64,000 nt of DNA from Chloroflexota bacterium (GCA_002730555.1 PCAM01000035.1:1-64000); one strand, 5' to 3'. Positions 33,791 to 42,177 are shown, counted from the first letter of the stretch. Notes: generated by a model not told the origin, from the sequence alone. Translations and numbers: made by a program.

Positions 33791-34480
33791 ATGAACGACA
33801 GTCCGACAATTGCCGATCTGGTCCTTGCGGCCAGCGTCGCCTTCTTCCTCGGGTCCATCCCTATAGCGTGGATGGTGTCCCGGGCGCGCGGCGTCAGGAT
33901 CTTCGCCGTCGGCAGCCACCAGGCCGGTGCAACGAATGTTTTCCGCGAGGTCGGACCCGCATGGGCCCTCCTTGTTGCCCTGATCGACGCCGGCAAGGGC
34001 GGGCTTGCGATCGTGATCGCCGGCTGGGTCGGGCTAGAGGGAAGCTGGCTGCTACTGCCGGCCGTCGCGGCGATTATGGGTCACTGGAATTCGCCGATGA
34101 CGCGATTCCGGGGGGGTGACGGGGTGGTGACCGCGGTCGGCGTAATGATCGCGATGTCTCCGTATGGATCGATCGCACCGATTGCGGTGGCGATATCTCT
34201 GGCGCTGATTCTGAACAAGGTTGTCGCGCATCCCACCGCCTGGGGAGGGATCGCCGGGTTCACCACCTTGAACGTCCTCGCCGCTGTCAGCGATCAGGGT
34301 TGGAGCGGCATAACGGTAGCGGGTATGACGTTAATTGCAGCGTCTATTTTCCTGCACAGCTACGCATACCACCGGCGGATGCCTGGAGCGACGCGTATCG
34401 AGGTCCTCGACGAGGTCCTGGACGGCGAGCATCCGGACGCGCAAATCCCCCGGACGCAGGGGCCTTCAGCTCCCGCCTGA
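33791..34480 (+). CDS. PlsY-like glycerol-3-phosphate acyltransferase
   Basis: PlsY transfers an acyl group from acyl-phosphate to glycerol-3-phosphate. The 229-residue membrane protein keeps the family plan: FFLGSIPIAWMVSRARGV, then SHQAGATNVFREVG (motif 1, usually GSGNxGATN), GHWNSPMTRFRGGDGVVTA (usually GHxxPxFLxFKGGKGVATx) and later helices. The GGKG lysine is Asp here and GSGN reads GSHQ. Phosphate-binding changes could mean altered substrate. It lies 85 bases after ccmE on the same strand. Confidence 0.75.
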   Translation: MNDSPTIADLVLAASVAFFLGSIPIAWMVSRARGVRIFAVGSHQAGATNVFREVGPAWALLVALIDAGKGGLAIVIAGWVGLEGSWLLLPAVAAIMGHWNSPMTRFRGGDGVVTAVGVMIAMSPYGSIAPIAVAISLALILNKVVAHPTAWGGIAGFTTLNVLAAVSDQGWSGITVAGMTLIAASIFLHSYAYHRRMPGATRIEVLDEVLDGEHPDAQIPRTQGPSAPA

Positions 34481-34489
34481 TCAGGGGAT

Positions 34490-34711
34490 TTATCGAATTG
34501 GCGGCGTTGGACTTCGTGTTGAGTCAGGAGATCCAGCCCAGGATCGCACTGCTTCCCGAGGACCTGCGCACCACAGTGGTTCTCCGGGATGTGCAGGGGC
34601 TGTCGAACACCGAGGCCGCCGAGATCCTCGATATCTCCATCTCCGTGTTGAAGGCACGATTGCACCGGGGCCGGCATGCTGGACGAGTACGTAAAGCAGC
34701 GGTCTGGCTGA
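34490..34711 (+). pseudogene. ECF sigma factor remnant (region 4 only, frameshifted)
   Basis: The frame reads LPEDLRTTVVLRDVQGLSNT then EAAEILDISISVLKARLHRG, an unmistakable sigma-70 region 4.2 of ECF type. Near 34672 the frame shifts: the adjacent frame continues MLDEYVKQRSG and stops at 34711, a natural ECF end. Regions 2 and 3 are missing, because the preceding DNA is the end of the PlsY-like gene. No start codon with a ribosome site precedes it. It is a decayed gene. Confidence 0.6.
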
Positions 34712-34742
34712 ACGGTCCAAGGTGCATTCCAAAACCGGAAAT

Positions 34743-34778
34743 AAAAGAGGGTGGTCTGAGACCACCCCTCTTTTTCGT
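34743..34778. terminator. Strong bidirectional intrinsic terminator
   Basis: AAAGAGGGTGGTC and GACCACCCCTCTTT pair around TGA, flanked by A-rich and T-rich runs on either side (TTTTT on the plus strand, TTTTAT on the minus). It separates the convergent plsY-like/sigma region and korB. Confidence 0.85.
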
Positions 34779-34823
34779 TGTTCCTGAACCTACGCCGTAC
34801 CCACTGCCGGGTTCGGGAATCTC

Positions 34824-35687
34824 CTAGAGCGAGTAGGTTTCCACCATCTCCGCTGCGGTGCGGGAGCGCGCCTTTTTACGCACGTCTTCCTGAAGGTCTT
34901 CAAGCGTCGGGCACTCTTCCCTGTAGATGATGCCAAGCGGTACTCCGGGAGCCCGGGCTATCTCTTCGGCGGCTCTTTTGTCGTTCGGGTCGTGATCTTC
35001 TGGAATGGCGTACACAAGCGGCGCGATGCCCAGTTTCTTATTGCCCTTCAAGAGATCGAAGGTGTCGTTGTACGTCGTGCAGGGCGACTGGACGTGGACT
35101 ATGGAGAATCCCCTGTGGTCCATCGCCGCTCCGATGAGCTTTGCGAGGTCACGGGGCCGGCTTGAGTAGTGGGAGCCAATGAAGGACACACCATGCGCCA
35201 GGTACTGCTCAAACGGCTTCATCGCCGCCTCAAGTTTGCCGAAGGGTGTGGAACTGGTCATCACACCGAACTGGGTCGTGGGCGATGCCTGCCCCTTGGT
35301 AAGTCCGTACACGCCGTTGTCCATGACGACGCAGGTGATGTCCAGATTGCGCTGAGCCGCCGGTCCGATGTGCTCGGCGCCAATGCTCAGGAAGTCACCG
35401 TCACCCGCCACAACGATGGTGTTGGTCTCCGGGCGGGCCTGTTTCACGCCGAACGCTACGGGCAGTGTCCGCCCGTGGATCCCGTGCACGCCGAAGGGCT
35501 GGTCGCCCTCGACGAGGTGTACGAGGTTTCCCGAGCAGCCGATTCCGGCAACGATGACGCTGTTGGACATCGGGGTTTCGGTCTTTTCTGTGTACGCGTG
35601 CATGGCCCATTCAAGCGCTCGTCGCACGCCGAAGTCGCCACAGCCGGGGCACCATTTGAAGTCGTATTCAGGGTTTCGATCACTCAT
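34824..35687 (-). CDS. korB: 2-oxoacid:ferredoxin oxidoreductase beta subunit (KorB-type)
   Basis: The beta subunit binds thiamine diphosphate and, with the alpha/gamma subunit, oxidatively decarboxylates a 2-oxoacid (probably 2-oxoglutarate) to the acyl-CoA, reducing ferredoxin. The 287-residue protein begins DRNPEYDFKWCPGCGDFGV, with cluster Cys in CPGCG and GIGCSG, and the ThDP motif AGDGDFLSIG through VVMDNGVYGLTKGQ. The ATG at 35687 overlaps the korA stop (ATGA), showing coupling. Upstream in-frame sequence is the korA shadow. Confidence 0.92.
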   Translation of the reverse strand: MSDRNPEYDFKWCPGCGDFGVRRALEWAMHAYTEKTETPMSNSVIVAGIGCSGNLVHLVEGDQPFGVHGIHGRTLPVAFGVKQARPETNTIVVAGDGDFLSIGAEHIGPAAQRNLDITCVVMDNGVYGLTKGQASPTTQFGVMTSSTPFGKLEAAMKPFEQYLAHGVSFIGSHYSSRPRDLAKLIGAAMDHRGFSIVHVQSPCTTYNDTFDLLKGNKKLGIAPLVYAIPEDHDPNDKRAAEEIARAPGVPLGIIYREECPTLEDLQEDVRKKARSRTAAEMVETYSL

Positions 35688-37432
35688 ACGAGTATCTTCC
35701 CGCCTTTGTGCGCCTCGATGGACTGTTTGATCCGTGCGACAAGGTCCCGGACCTTGAATGGCAGACCGGTGTACTGGGTGATGGAGGTTGCCTTGTAGCC
35801 GTCTGAGCGGAGCAGGCTGCTCCACTGTCCCTGATAGTTCAGTTCCGGGACGATCACCAGTTCTTTGCGGCCCAACTCTTCGCTAACCGCTTCAGGCAGG
35901 GGGTGGAGCGTCATGCTGTAGAGCCAGCCGAGGTCCACGCCTTCCTTACGGAGTTGCAGATAAGCCTCTCGGACCGTTCCCTTGGAGCCGCCCCATGGCA
36001 TCAGCGTGATCGCAGCGTGAGGGTTTTCGATCTCGTACGGGCCGTCGTTCAGCAGCTTCAGTTTGCCGAACCGGCGTTCCATGCCGCGGATGTGCCGAAT
36101 CGGAAGGTGTGTTGAATCGCCCATGCCGTCGTGTTCGCTTGCGTTCGCTACGTATGCGCCCGGTCCGCCGGGGAGTGGCATGGGTCCGAGCTCGTCCGTA
36201 TCGTACCTCTGGTAACCGTTTTCGCCCGTGTAGACCTCACGAGAGACAGCAGCGACCTTTGAGACATCTGGCTTCGGGATGTTCTGGGAGCGTTCAGCCA
36301 TCTGCATCTCGCTCATGACGATTACCGGGCCCTGGTATCGCTCCGCCCAGTTGATGGCGAGCGCGCCTGCATAGAAGCATTCCTCTACCGTTCCGGGGGC
36401 GATCACCGGCATGCGGACGTCACCGTGCGCCGGGTACATACAGGCGAACAGATCAGATTGTTCCGTCTTGGTCGGGAGCCCGGTGGCAGGTCCGCCGCGC
36501 TGGACGTCAACGACGACGCACGGAATCTCCGCCATCCAGGCGAACCCGAGGCCTTCACTCATCAGGGCGATCCCGGGGCCGGCGGTGGCGGTCATGGCCT
36601 TCCGGCCGTTGAAACCGGCTCCGATGATTGTGCCAATCGCCTCGATCTCGGAACTGGCCTGGTATGTGAAGCGGTCTTCTCCCACGAGGTTTTGTTCCAT
36701 CCATACGAGGATCGTTGTGGCGGGAGAGATCGGGTACCCGGCGTAGAAGTCGAGTCCGCCCTGAACTGCGCCGACGGCGACTGCGGCGTTGCCGGAGATC
36801 ATGATCTGCTCATAGTCGGGGCGAATCGGCCGGTCCAGTTCTGTGAGATGGAACCCGCTGGTACGCGCCGCCTCGGCACCTCGATCGAGGGCCAGGCTGT
36901 TGGCCTCTACGATCTTCTCATCACCCGGACGACCCCGCGTAAATCGCTTTGTGACGTAGTCTTTTAGCGCTTCAAGCGGGAAGTTTGACAGGGGTGCGAT
37001 CGCGCCGAGCACCACCATGTTGGAGGCCCGGGCGTTGCCGACCTCTTTGGCTATTTCATCAAATGGGAGCCCGAAGCTGTGCGAATCGCCCGGCGGATCA
37101 AATTCACCTGAGTTGTAGATGATCACGCCGTCAGAGACGAGAGCGTCCTTGTGGTTGTTGAAACCGTCCTCGCTAAAGGCGACCAGCACATCTACGTCGT
37201 CGCCATCGCTCAGGGTCGGGCAGGTCGATATGTGGACCTGTGTATGGACCGGTCCGCCCAGGATCTGCGAGGGGTACGTGGCGTACGTTTGGACGTGATA
37301 ACCGGCCTGGGCAGCTGTCGCCGCTAGTGATTCGGCCGAGGTCACGACACCGGCTTCGCCGGCGAATCGTACAACCAGATCGGTTTTGCCCAAGGGTTCC
37401 TCCATCGTTCCCGCACCGGGGTTCGAGGTCAT
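35684..37432 (-). CDS. korA: 2-oxoacid:ferredoxin oxidoreductase alpha subunit with fused gamma domain (KorA-type)
   Basis: A 582-residue fusion. Residues 18-195 are the gamma (POR_N-type Rossmann) domain, starting DLVVRFAGEAGVVTSAESLA. From about residue 215 the pyrimidine-binding alpha domain begins (GGLDFYAGYPISPATTI, QASSEIEAIGTIIGAGFNG, TATAGPGIALMSEGLGFAWM), and the C-terminus is domain II. Gamma-alpha fusions of this type are common in Chloroflexota and actinobacterial KGOR. No ferredoxin-like delta subunit is present, so electrons go to a free ferredoxin. The first start at 37432 has GGGA 6 bases upstream; ATG 37405 is an alternative. Confidence 0.92.
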   Translation of the reverse strand: MTSNPGAGTMEEPLGKTDLVVRFAGEAGVVTSAESLAATAAQAGYHVQTYATYPSQILGGPVHTQVHISTCPTLSDGDDVDVLVAFSEDGFNNHKDALVSDGVIIYNSGEFDPPGDSHSFGLPFDEIAKEVGNARASNMVVLGAIAPLSNFPLEALKDYVTKRFTRGRPGDEKIVEANSLALDRGAEAARTSGFHLTELDRPIRPDYEQIMISGNAAVAVGAVQGGLDFYAGYPISPATTILVWMEQNLVGEDRFTYQASSEIEAIGTIIGAGFNGRKAMTATAGPGIALMSEGLGFAWMAEIPCVVVDVQRGGPATGLPTKTEQSDLFACMYPAHGDVRMPVIAPGTVEECFYAGALAINWAERYQGPVIVMSEMQMAERSQNIPKPDVSKVAAVSREVYTGENGYQRYDTDELGPMPLPGGPGAYVANASEHDGMGDSTHLPIRHIRGMERRFGKLKLLNDGPYEIENPHAAITLMPWGGSKGTVREAYLQLRKEGVDLGWLYSMTLHPLPEAVSEELGRKELVIVPELNYQGQWSSLLRSDGYKATSITQYTGLPFKVRDLVARIKQSIEAHKGGKILV

Positions 37433-38090
37433 GGCTGTCCCGTTCCGAGTGATCGAAACTAGGAGCCGGTGAAGTTTTTCGTTGTTATGTATTTACTTTG
37501 AGTTTGCTTTAAACCACTCTAGGGTTTACCCCCGGACGGTTTCTGGTCAACACACGGTTACGAAATTCGTAACGGAGTTTTCTCCAGACGCGCGCAAACA
37601 CCCGCACGCCCGCAGCCTCTACCGTAGATTCGTTGTCTATTTAGTAGTTCCGTGACTGTGTGAGTCGGTTGCTATCGTTCATCGATGTGGCCGGGGTTTG
37701 TGTTCACAAAATCGACCGCAGGTATTTTAGCCCCTTTTCGTACGTGAAACATGGCACGAAGTTTCAGGCGCTGAACCCCGAGCAAAACGATTCCCGCCCG
37801 CCAGTGCATGCGTGGTCACGGCGTTCAATCCGCAGGGGAAATCGGGAGCCTTCAGCCGCCGTGTCCTTCCATTCGTCGTTCGTTCGCTGTCTGCTAGATC
37901 CCCTAAAATATCCGTTTGCACACGGTAATAATCGACAGGCAAGGACAAACGAGACCGTTGCCCGGATGATTGCCATGAAGGCAAGCGGCGGGGGTTCAAG
38001 ACCGTCAATACAGAATCAGACTCAGTAACCCCGGGGCCCGGGAAGTTCGCGGCGAATCTCGAAGGCAGGCAGGCCGTCTCCGCGGGCGGG
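37433..38090. other. Long intergenic region upstream of korA and the NUDIX gene
   Basis: About 660 bases, more AT-rich than its surroundings. It holds the palindrome at 37557-37573 and probably divergent promoters. A 122-codon plus-strand frame (37660-38028) has no ribosome site, low-information sequence and no motifs, and I do not count it as a gene. Confidence 0.5.
37557..37573. promoter_or_regulatory. Palindromic operator candidate upstream of korA
   Basis: GTTACGAA, one base, TTCGTAAC: a perfect 8-base dyad. A TTGACC that could be a -35 for korA lies 12 bases further along the minus strand. The size and symmetry suit a dimeric regulator site, but no -10 of good quality was found. Confidence 0.4.
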
Positions 38091-38489
38091 GTGGTGTTGC
38101 GCCATACTCTGTGCGGAGCTGAAGTGGTTCTCTGCTATCGGCAACGTGAAAACCTGTGGGCGCTCCCCAAAGGAACGCCTGAACCGGGCGAAAGTCGTGA
38201 GGAAACGGCACGACGAGAGGTGACGGAAGAGTCCGGGCTGGAGGTTGAATCCGGTCCATCTATTGGCGAAACCCGGTACTCTTTCGTGCGTAACGGCTAT
38301 CTGTACGAAAAAGTGGTCTACTTTTATTTGATGTCGACCACCGGCGGCGATACCGGACTCCACGACGAGGAGTTTGACCTTGTTGAGTGGGTCCCGGTAG
38401 ATCAAGCGATAGAGCAACTTACTTTTAAGAATGAGTCACGAATCGTGGAAAAAGCTCTTCCCCTGGCGGAGGAGCGGTGTCCCGGCTAG
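38091..38489 (+). CDS. NUDIX hydrolase (start uncertain)
   Basis: NUDIX enzymes hydrolyse nucleoside diphosphates linked to another group. The Nudix box is complete: GTPEPGESREETARREVTEE then SG (G-x5-E-x7-REUxEExGU). The listed GTG start gives 132 residues, but similarity clearly extends upstream: the frame reads SAGGVV across it, the usual first strand, and no ATG, GTG or TTG precedes it before a stop. An ATG at 37976 in the neighbouring frame could have been the original start, followed by a frameshift near 38010-38028. The 3' end overlaps the GNAT gene by 59 bases. Confidence 0.75.
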   Translation: MVLRHTLCGAEVVLCYRQRENLWALPKGTPEPGESREETARREVTEESGLEVESGPSIGETRYSFVRNGYLYEKVVYFYLMSTTGGDTGLHDEEFDLVEWVPVDQAIEQLTFKNESRIVEKALPLAEERCPG

Positions 38490-39129
38490 GCCCCCGAGCG
38501 AACGGCTCGAGGGCGAGCTTGTGGTGCTACGAGCCAAAAAGTTCAGCGACGTAGATCGCGACTATTCATGGCGCTCCGATCCGGAGCTGGCCGAGCTGGA
38601 CGCGACGACGCCGATACGGCTTTCGCTGGACGAGTACGGCCGCCACTATCGAGACGAGATCAACTACCCGTCTCCATGGTCCGTCAGGTACGCCATCGAG
38701 ACGCATGACGGGACACACATCGGTAATGCGATGTACTACGACATCGATCGGTCCGAGGGCCAGTGCGAGCTCGGGATCATGATCGGAAATCGCGACTACT
38801 GGAGCCGTGGTTACGGCCCGGACGCGGTGATAACCCTACTCCGGGGCATTTTTGTGGAAGCGGCGCTCGACCGGGTTTACCTCCATACCCTCACCTACAA
38901 CGAACGCGCGCAGAAGGCGTTCCGGAAAGCCGGATTTGAGGATGTTGAGGCGGTTCGTCGTGACCGCAGGGATTTCCTGAAAATGGAGGTGTTCAGCGAG
39001 GCCTGGTTCGAGAGATTCGGTGGTCAGCCTGAGGATGCAGAGGGGTCAACCCAGGACGATTTGCCATCATCCAACGGATCCCAGGTTTCCGAATCTACCG
39101 AGGCCATCGACCCGCCTCAGGCCGGCTAA
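38431..39129 (+). CDS. GNAT N-acetyltransferase, RimJ/RimL-like
   Basis: GNAT enzymes transfer acetyl from acetyl-CoA to amines. The 232-residue protein has the RimL-type layout: ERLEGELVVLRAKKFSDVD, then YAIETHDGTHIGNAMYYDID, the acetyl-CoA-binding segment IMIGNRDYWSRGYGPDAV (R-x-x-G-x-G/A), and LHTLTYNERAQKAFRKAGF, a diagnostic ending. The last 35 residues are a disordered Ser/Asp/Glu-rich tail. Substrate unknown. The start lies inside the NUDIX gene, so the two are probably cotranscribed. Confidence 0.85.
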   Translation: MSHESWKKLFPWRRSGVPARPPSERLEGELVVLRAKKFSDVDRDYSWRSDPELAELDATTPIRLSLDEYGRHYRDEINYPSPWSVRYAIETHDGTHIGNAMYYDIDRSEGQCELGIMIGNRDYWSRGYGPDAVITLLRGIFVEAALDRVYLHTLTYNERAQKAFRKAGFEDVEAVRRDRRDFLKMEVFSEAWFERFGGQPEDAEGSTQDDLPSSNGSQVSESTEAIDPPQAG

Positions 39130-39173
39130 CCCTGCCCACGCGCGGGACATCGACGCCGAGCCATCTGACAAAA

Positions 39174-39203
39174 AGACGCCACCTGGCTTACCAGGTGGCG
39201 TCT
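39174..39203. terminator. Intrinsic terminator between GNAT and SDR genes
   Basis: A perfect 13-base stem (AGACGCCACCTGG/CCAGGTGGCGTCT) with a 4-base loop. On the minus strand it is followed by TTTTTGTC, so it mainly ends the SDR transcript. On the plus strand the tail CTATTTC is weaker. Confidence 0.8.
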
Positions 39204-39241
39204 CTATTTCGGTCTCAACCTGGGTTTGTATCGTCGGGCGA

Positions 39242-40183
39242 TCAGGATGCTGAGCGGTCCCTCGGCGGGGTCGCCCGTTGCGGGTTGATCAGGTCCATGC
39301 CGAGCGTGCTCGGGAAGACTGCGGCCAGTTCTTTTACCGACCAGCGGCCGTCCTTATTGATGGACTTCACCGGGTAGGGGTCCGTGAACAGACTGATGAT
39401 GTTGCCGGTGCAGTGGAACACGTGCCCTGAGACGTGCTGCGCTGCATCTGAAGCGAGCCATGCGACCATCGGCGCCACGTGCTCGGGGGCGCGCGTCAGC
39501 ACGCCGGTCGGCGGCTGCATCTTGCCTTCTTGCCTCATCGCACGGGTGGTGTCCGGCACGCTCGCCGTCATCCGGGTGTCTCCGCCCGGCGAGATCGAGT
39601 TTGCCGTGACGCCGTACTTTGCGAGGTCGCGTGCGACTACCCGTGTGAACCCGGCGAGACCGTCTTTCGCGGCGCCGTAGTTCGCCTGACCGGATGCGCC
39701 GAAGAGCCCCGAAACGGAGCTGAAGGTGATGATGCGGCCGCTCTTCTGCTGCCTAAACAGGATGCTGGCGGGGCGGACGACGTTGAACGTGCCCTTCAAG
39801 TGGACCGCTATGACGGCGTCCCACTCCTCTTCGGTCATGTTGAACACCATGCGGTCCCGGAGGATGCCGGCGGGCGTGACAACGATGTCGAGCCGTCCGT
39901 AGGTGTCGAGAGCCTGCTGAACCAGCTCGTCACCGGTCTCGAATTTCGTTACGTCGCTGTAGTTGGCGACAGCCTCGCCGCCGTTTTCTCCGACCTCATT
40001 CACGACCTGTTGTGCGGGCGTGTTGTCGAGGCCTTCCCCGTCGAGCGATGCGCCGATGTCGTTCACGACGACCTTCGCGCCAAGGCTGGCGAGCTTCAGG
40101 ACGACGCCGCGCCCGATACCCCGACCACCACCTGTGACGACGGCGACCTTGCCGTCGAGTCTCGAGCTGTTTTCTTCTGTCAT
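39242..40183 (-). CDS. Short-chain dehydrogenase, MFE-2-like 3-hydroxyacyl-CoA dehydrogenase type (paralogue 1)
   Basis: A 313-residue SDR. It has the NAD-binding TGGGRGIGRG, catalytic Ser in ITFSSVSG and Tyr/Lys in NYGAAKDG. The segment PAGILRDRMVFNMTEEEWDA then VHLKGTF closely matches the (3R)-hydroxyacyl-CoA dehydrogenase domain of multifunctional enzyme type 2. The usual NNAG motif reads VTPAG. The C-terminal 60 residues exceed the standard SDR core. ATG 40183 has AGAGGA 9 bases upstream. It lies next to a paralogue and two hot-dog-fold hydratase genes, pointing to acyl-CoA oxidation. Confidence 0.85.
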   Translation of the reverse strand: MTEENSSRLDGKVAVVTGGGRGIGRGVVLKLASLGAKVVVNDIGASLDGEGLDNTPAQQVVNEVGENGGEAVANYSDVTKFETGDELVQQALDTYGRLDIVVTPAGILRDRMVFNMTEEEWDAVIAVHLKGTFNVVRPASILFRQQKSGRIITFSSVSGLFGASGQANYGAAKDGLAGFTRVVARDLAKYGVTANSISPGGDTRMTASVPDTTRAMRQEGKMQPPTGVLTRAPEHVAPMVAWLASDAAQHVSGHVFHCTGNIISLFTDPYPVKSINKDGRWSVKELAAVFPSTLGMDLINPQRATPPRDRSAS

Positions 40184-40243
40184 GTTGTTAGTTCCTCTCA
40201 ATAGTGCCCGGAATTGCCTGAGAAGTTCGGTTGAATGAGTTGT

Positions 40244-41167
40244 TTAGAACTTCGCGGGCTCCAGGGTGAGGCCCTGGACGATGTGCTTCGGGACGAGGTC
40301 CTGGAGCTGCTCGGTCGTCCATTCACCGCCGGGGTTGAAGATCGTGCGCGCCGGCCGCGGCTGCGACCACAGAGCGACGGTGCCGCCGGACACGTAGAAG
40401 TGCTGGCCGTTTACGTCGGCGGCGTAGTCGGACGCCAGGTAGGTGACCATGGGGGCGACGTCTTCAGCTTCCCCTGCTCCGCTCGCCAGGTGGTTGCTCA
40501 TCCCGAGGTTCAGGGATGCGCGATCCGGGCGGGCGTCCGGGATGGTGGCGATCATGCGGGTCTGAGCGGCGGGCGAGATGGCGTTGGCGGTGGCGCCGTA
40601 CCGTCCGAGGTCTCGTGAGACGACCTTGGTGAAGCCAGCGATACCGGCTTTGGCCGCGCCGTAGTTCGCCTGGCCCGGGCTGCCGGTCAGCCCAGAGCCC
40701 GAGGAGAAGGTGATCACACGCCCGGAGCGCTGCTGCCGGAACAGGATTCCGGCGTGCTTGACGACGGTGAAAGTGCCTTTGAGATGGACATCGATCACGG
40801 CGTCCCACTCTGCCTCCGTCATGTTGAAGATCATGCGGTCACGGAGGATACCGGCCGGGGTGACGACGATGTCGATCCTGCCGAACTCGTCGACCGCCTG
40901 CTGGACCATACGCTCTCCGCCAGCCATGTCTGTGACGGAGTCCGTATTGGCCGATGCCTGTCCGCCGGCGGCCCTGATCCCGGCGGCGACTTCACCGGCG
41001 GGGCCGTCGTCCGGGGTGGTGCCGTCCACATTGACACCGAGGTCGTTAACGACCACCGATGCGCCGTGTTCGGCGAGCGATTCCGCGACCGCCTTACCGA
41101 TGCCGCGCCCAGCGCCGGTAACAAGGGCCACTTTGCCTTCTAATACGCGTTCGTCATCTGGCAACAA
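40244..41167 (-). CDS. Short-chain dehydrogenase, MFE-2-like (paralogue 2)
   Basis: A 307-residue paralogue of the downstream gene, with the same landmarks: TGAGRGIGKA, VTPAGILRDRMIFNMTEAEW, TFSSGSG and NYGAAKAG. The two share length and C-terminal extension and probably arose by tandem duplication. I chose TTG 41167, which has GGAGAG about 7 bases upstream; no ATG is available in the first 30 codons. The gap to the MaoC gene is about 100 bases. Different chain length or stereochemistry for the two copies is possible but untested. Confidence 0.83.
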   Translation of the reverse strand: MLPDDERVLEGKVALVTGAGRGIGKAVAESLAEHGASVVVNDLGVNVDGTTPDDGPAGEVAAGIRAAGGQASANTDSVTDMAGGERMVQQAVDEFGRIDIVVTPAGILRDRMIFNMTEAEWDAVIDVHLKGTFTVVKHAGILFRQQRSGRVITFSSGSGLTGSPGQANYGAAKAGIAGFTKVVSRDLGRYGATANAISPAAQTRMIATIPDARPDRASLNLGMSNHLASGAGEAEDVAPMVTYLASDYAADVNGQHFYVSGGTVALWSQPRPARTIFNPGGEWTTEQLQDLVPKHIVQGLTLEPAKF

Positions 41168-41269
41168 GATTGTTCTCTCCTCGGTTGCCCGGCATTCCAG
41201 CACCCACTGGGCCCGGACGTGATCTGGTTTGCGTTCGCGATGCTCCGCGGTGGAGCGGTGATTCGATAG

Positions 41270-41701
41270 TTAGCTCCCGCGTATAGGCAACGCCACGACC
41301 GCCTTGCCGGGGGTTGTGGGCTTGCCGGCGCCGTTGTGGAGAGCGATCTCGCACTCGACGATGCCGACGCCGCCCTCAACGCGTTTATCGGTCACGGTGC
41401 CTTTGCAGACAAGATCCTCGTCCGGGATATCCATCGCCCTGTACGACACCGACAGCTTTTTGAGCTGGCCTTCCGATCCCATCCAGTCGGTAATAAGCTG
41501 GCCAAGGAATGCGTTCTTGAGGGCGCCGTGGATGATGATGCCGGGCAGCCCGTTGTTTCGGGCGAACCCGTCGTCGTAGTGGATCTGGTAGTAGTCGCCG
41601 GACGCGCCGGCGTACTTGACGAGCTGTTGCGATGTTGCGTTCTTGGGAAGCGGAGTGACTTCGTCTCCGACGCTCACATCTTCGTAGTAAATCTGTCCCA
41701 C
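41270..41701 (-). CDS. MaoC-like hot-dog-fold dehydratase (C-terminal half partner)
   Basis: A 143-residue MaoC-type enoyl-CoA hydratase/dehydratase. The hydratase 2 motif is visible as ASGDYYQIHYDDGFARNNGLP then GIIIHG (Asp-x4-His pattern with catalytic Asp and His). It begins at GTG 41701, just 3 bases after the stop of the preceding hot-dog gene, with GGAGGG about 7 bases upstream. Two-gene pairs of this kind form heterodimeric (R)-specific hydratases acting on acyl-CoA. Consistent with the two MFE-2-like SDRs downstream. Confidence 0.87.
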   Translation of the reverse strand: MGQIYYEDVSVGDEVTPLPKNATSQQLVKYAGASGDYYQIHYDDGFARNNGLPGIIIHGALKNAFLGQLITDWMGSEGQLKKLSVSYRAMDIPDEDLVCKGTVTDKRVEGGVGIVECEIALHNGAGKPTTPGKAVVALPIRGS

Positions 41702-41703
41702 GG

Positions 41704-42177
41704 CTAACCCTCCTCTGCTGGCGTTGCGTAGCTGATGCCGGTGGTGCGCTGCGTTGCGGCGAGCTGGCCAAGCTGGTTGACGTAGCGGGTCTCGGCTGTC
41801 GTGAACAGCATCGTGCCGAGACGGCCCTGCCGCTCGGAAAGATCCACGATGGCCTTGGTCACGGTGATCCTGTCGCCGACCCTGATCGGCTCGAAAAACT
41901 CGTACTCGCTGCCGCCGTCCAGGTTGTTTGGGAACGGCCTCGGGAACTCGCTTTTGGCTTCACCGGCGATGAGGGAGCGCAGGAATGTTGGCGGTGCGAT
42001 TATTCCGCCGTAAGGGCCTCTGCGGGCGGCCTCCTCATCCTGGAACAGCGGATTGGAGTCCCCAATCGCCTGCGCAAATTTAATCACGGCGCCCTTTTCG
42101 ACGTCGTACGTGATGGGATCAGACTCGACGTCGAGATGCGCACGCATCTCGTCGGAAATGACGGACTCGTCAGGCAC
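41704..42177 (-). CDS. FAS1-like/MaoC N-terminal-type dehydratase subunit
   Basis: A 157-residue hot-dog-fold protein of the MaoC_dehydrat_N (FAS1-like dehydratase) type: YDVEKGAVIKFAQAIGDSNP and IIAPPTFLRSL, then YEFFEPIRVGDRI. These subunits often lack the catalytic Asp/His and pair with an active MaoC subunit, here the next gene. GTG 42177 has GGAG 8 bases upstream. It starts the four-gene SDR/dehydratase group, 69 bases after the pcrA stop. Confidence 0.85.
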   Translation of the reverse strand: MPDESVISDEMRAHLDVESDPITYDVEKGAVIKFAQAIGDSNPLFQDEEAARRGPYGGIIAPPTFLRSLIAGEAKSEFPRPFPNNLDGGSEYEFFEPIRVGDRITVTKAIVDLSERQGRLGTMLFTTAETRYVNQLGQLAATQRTTGISYATPAEEG

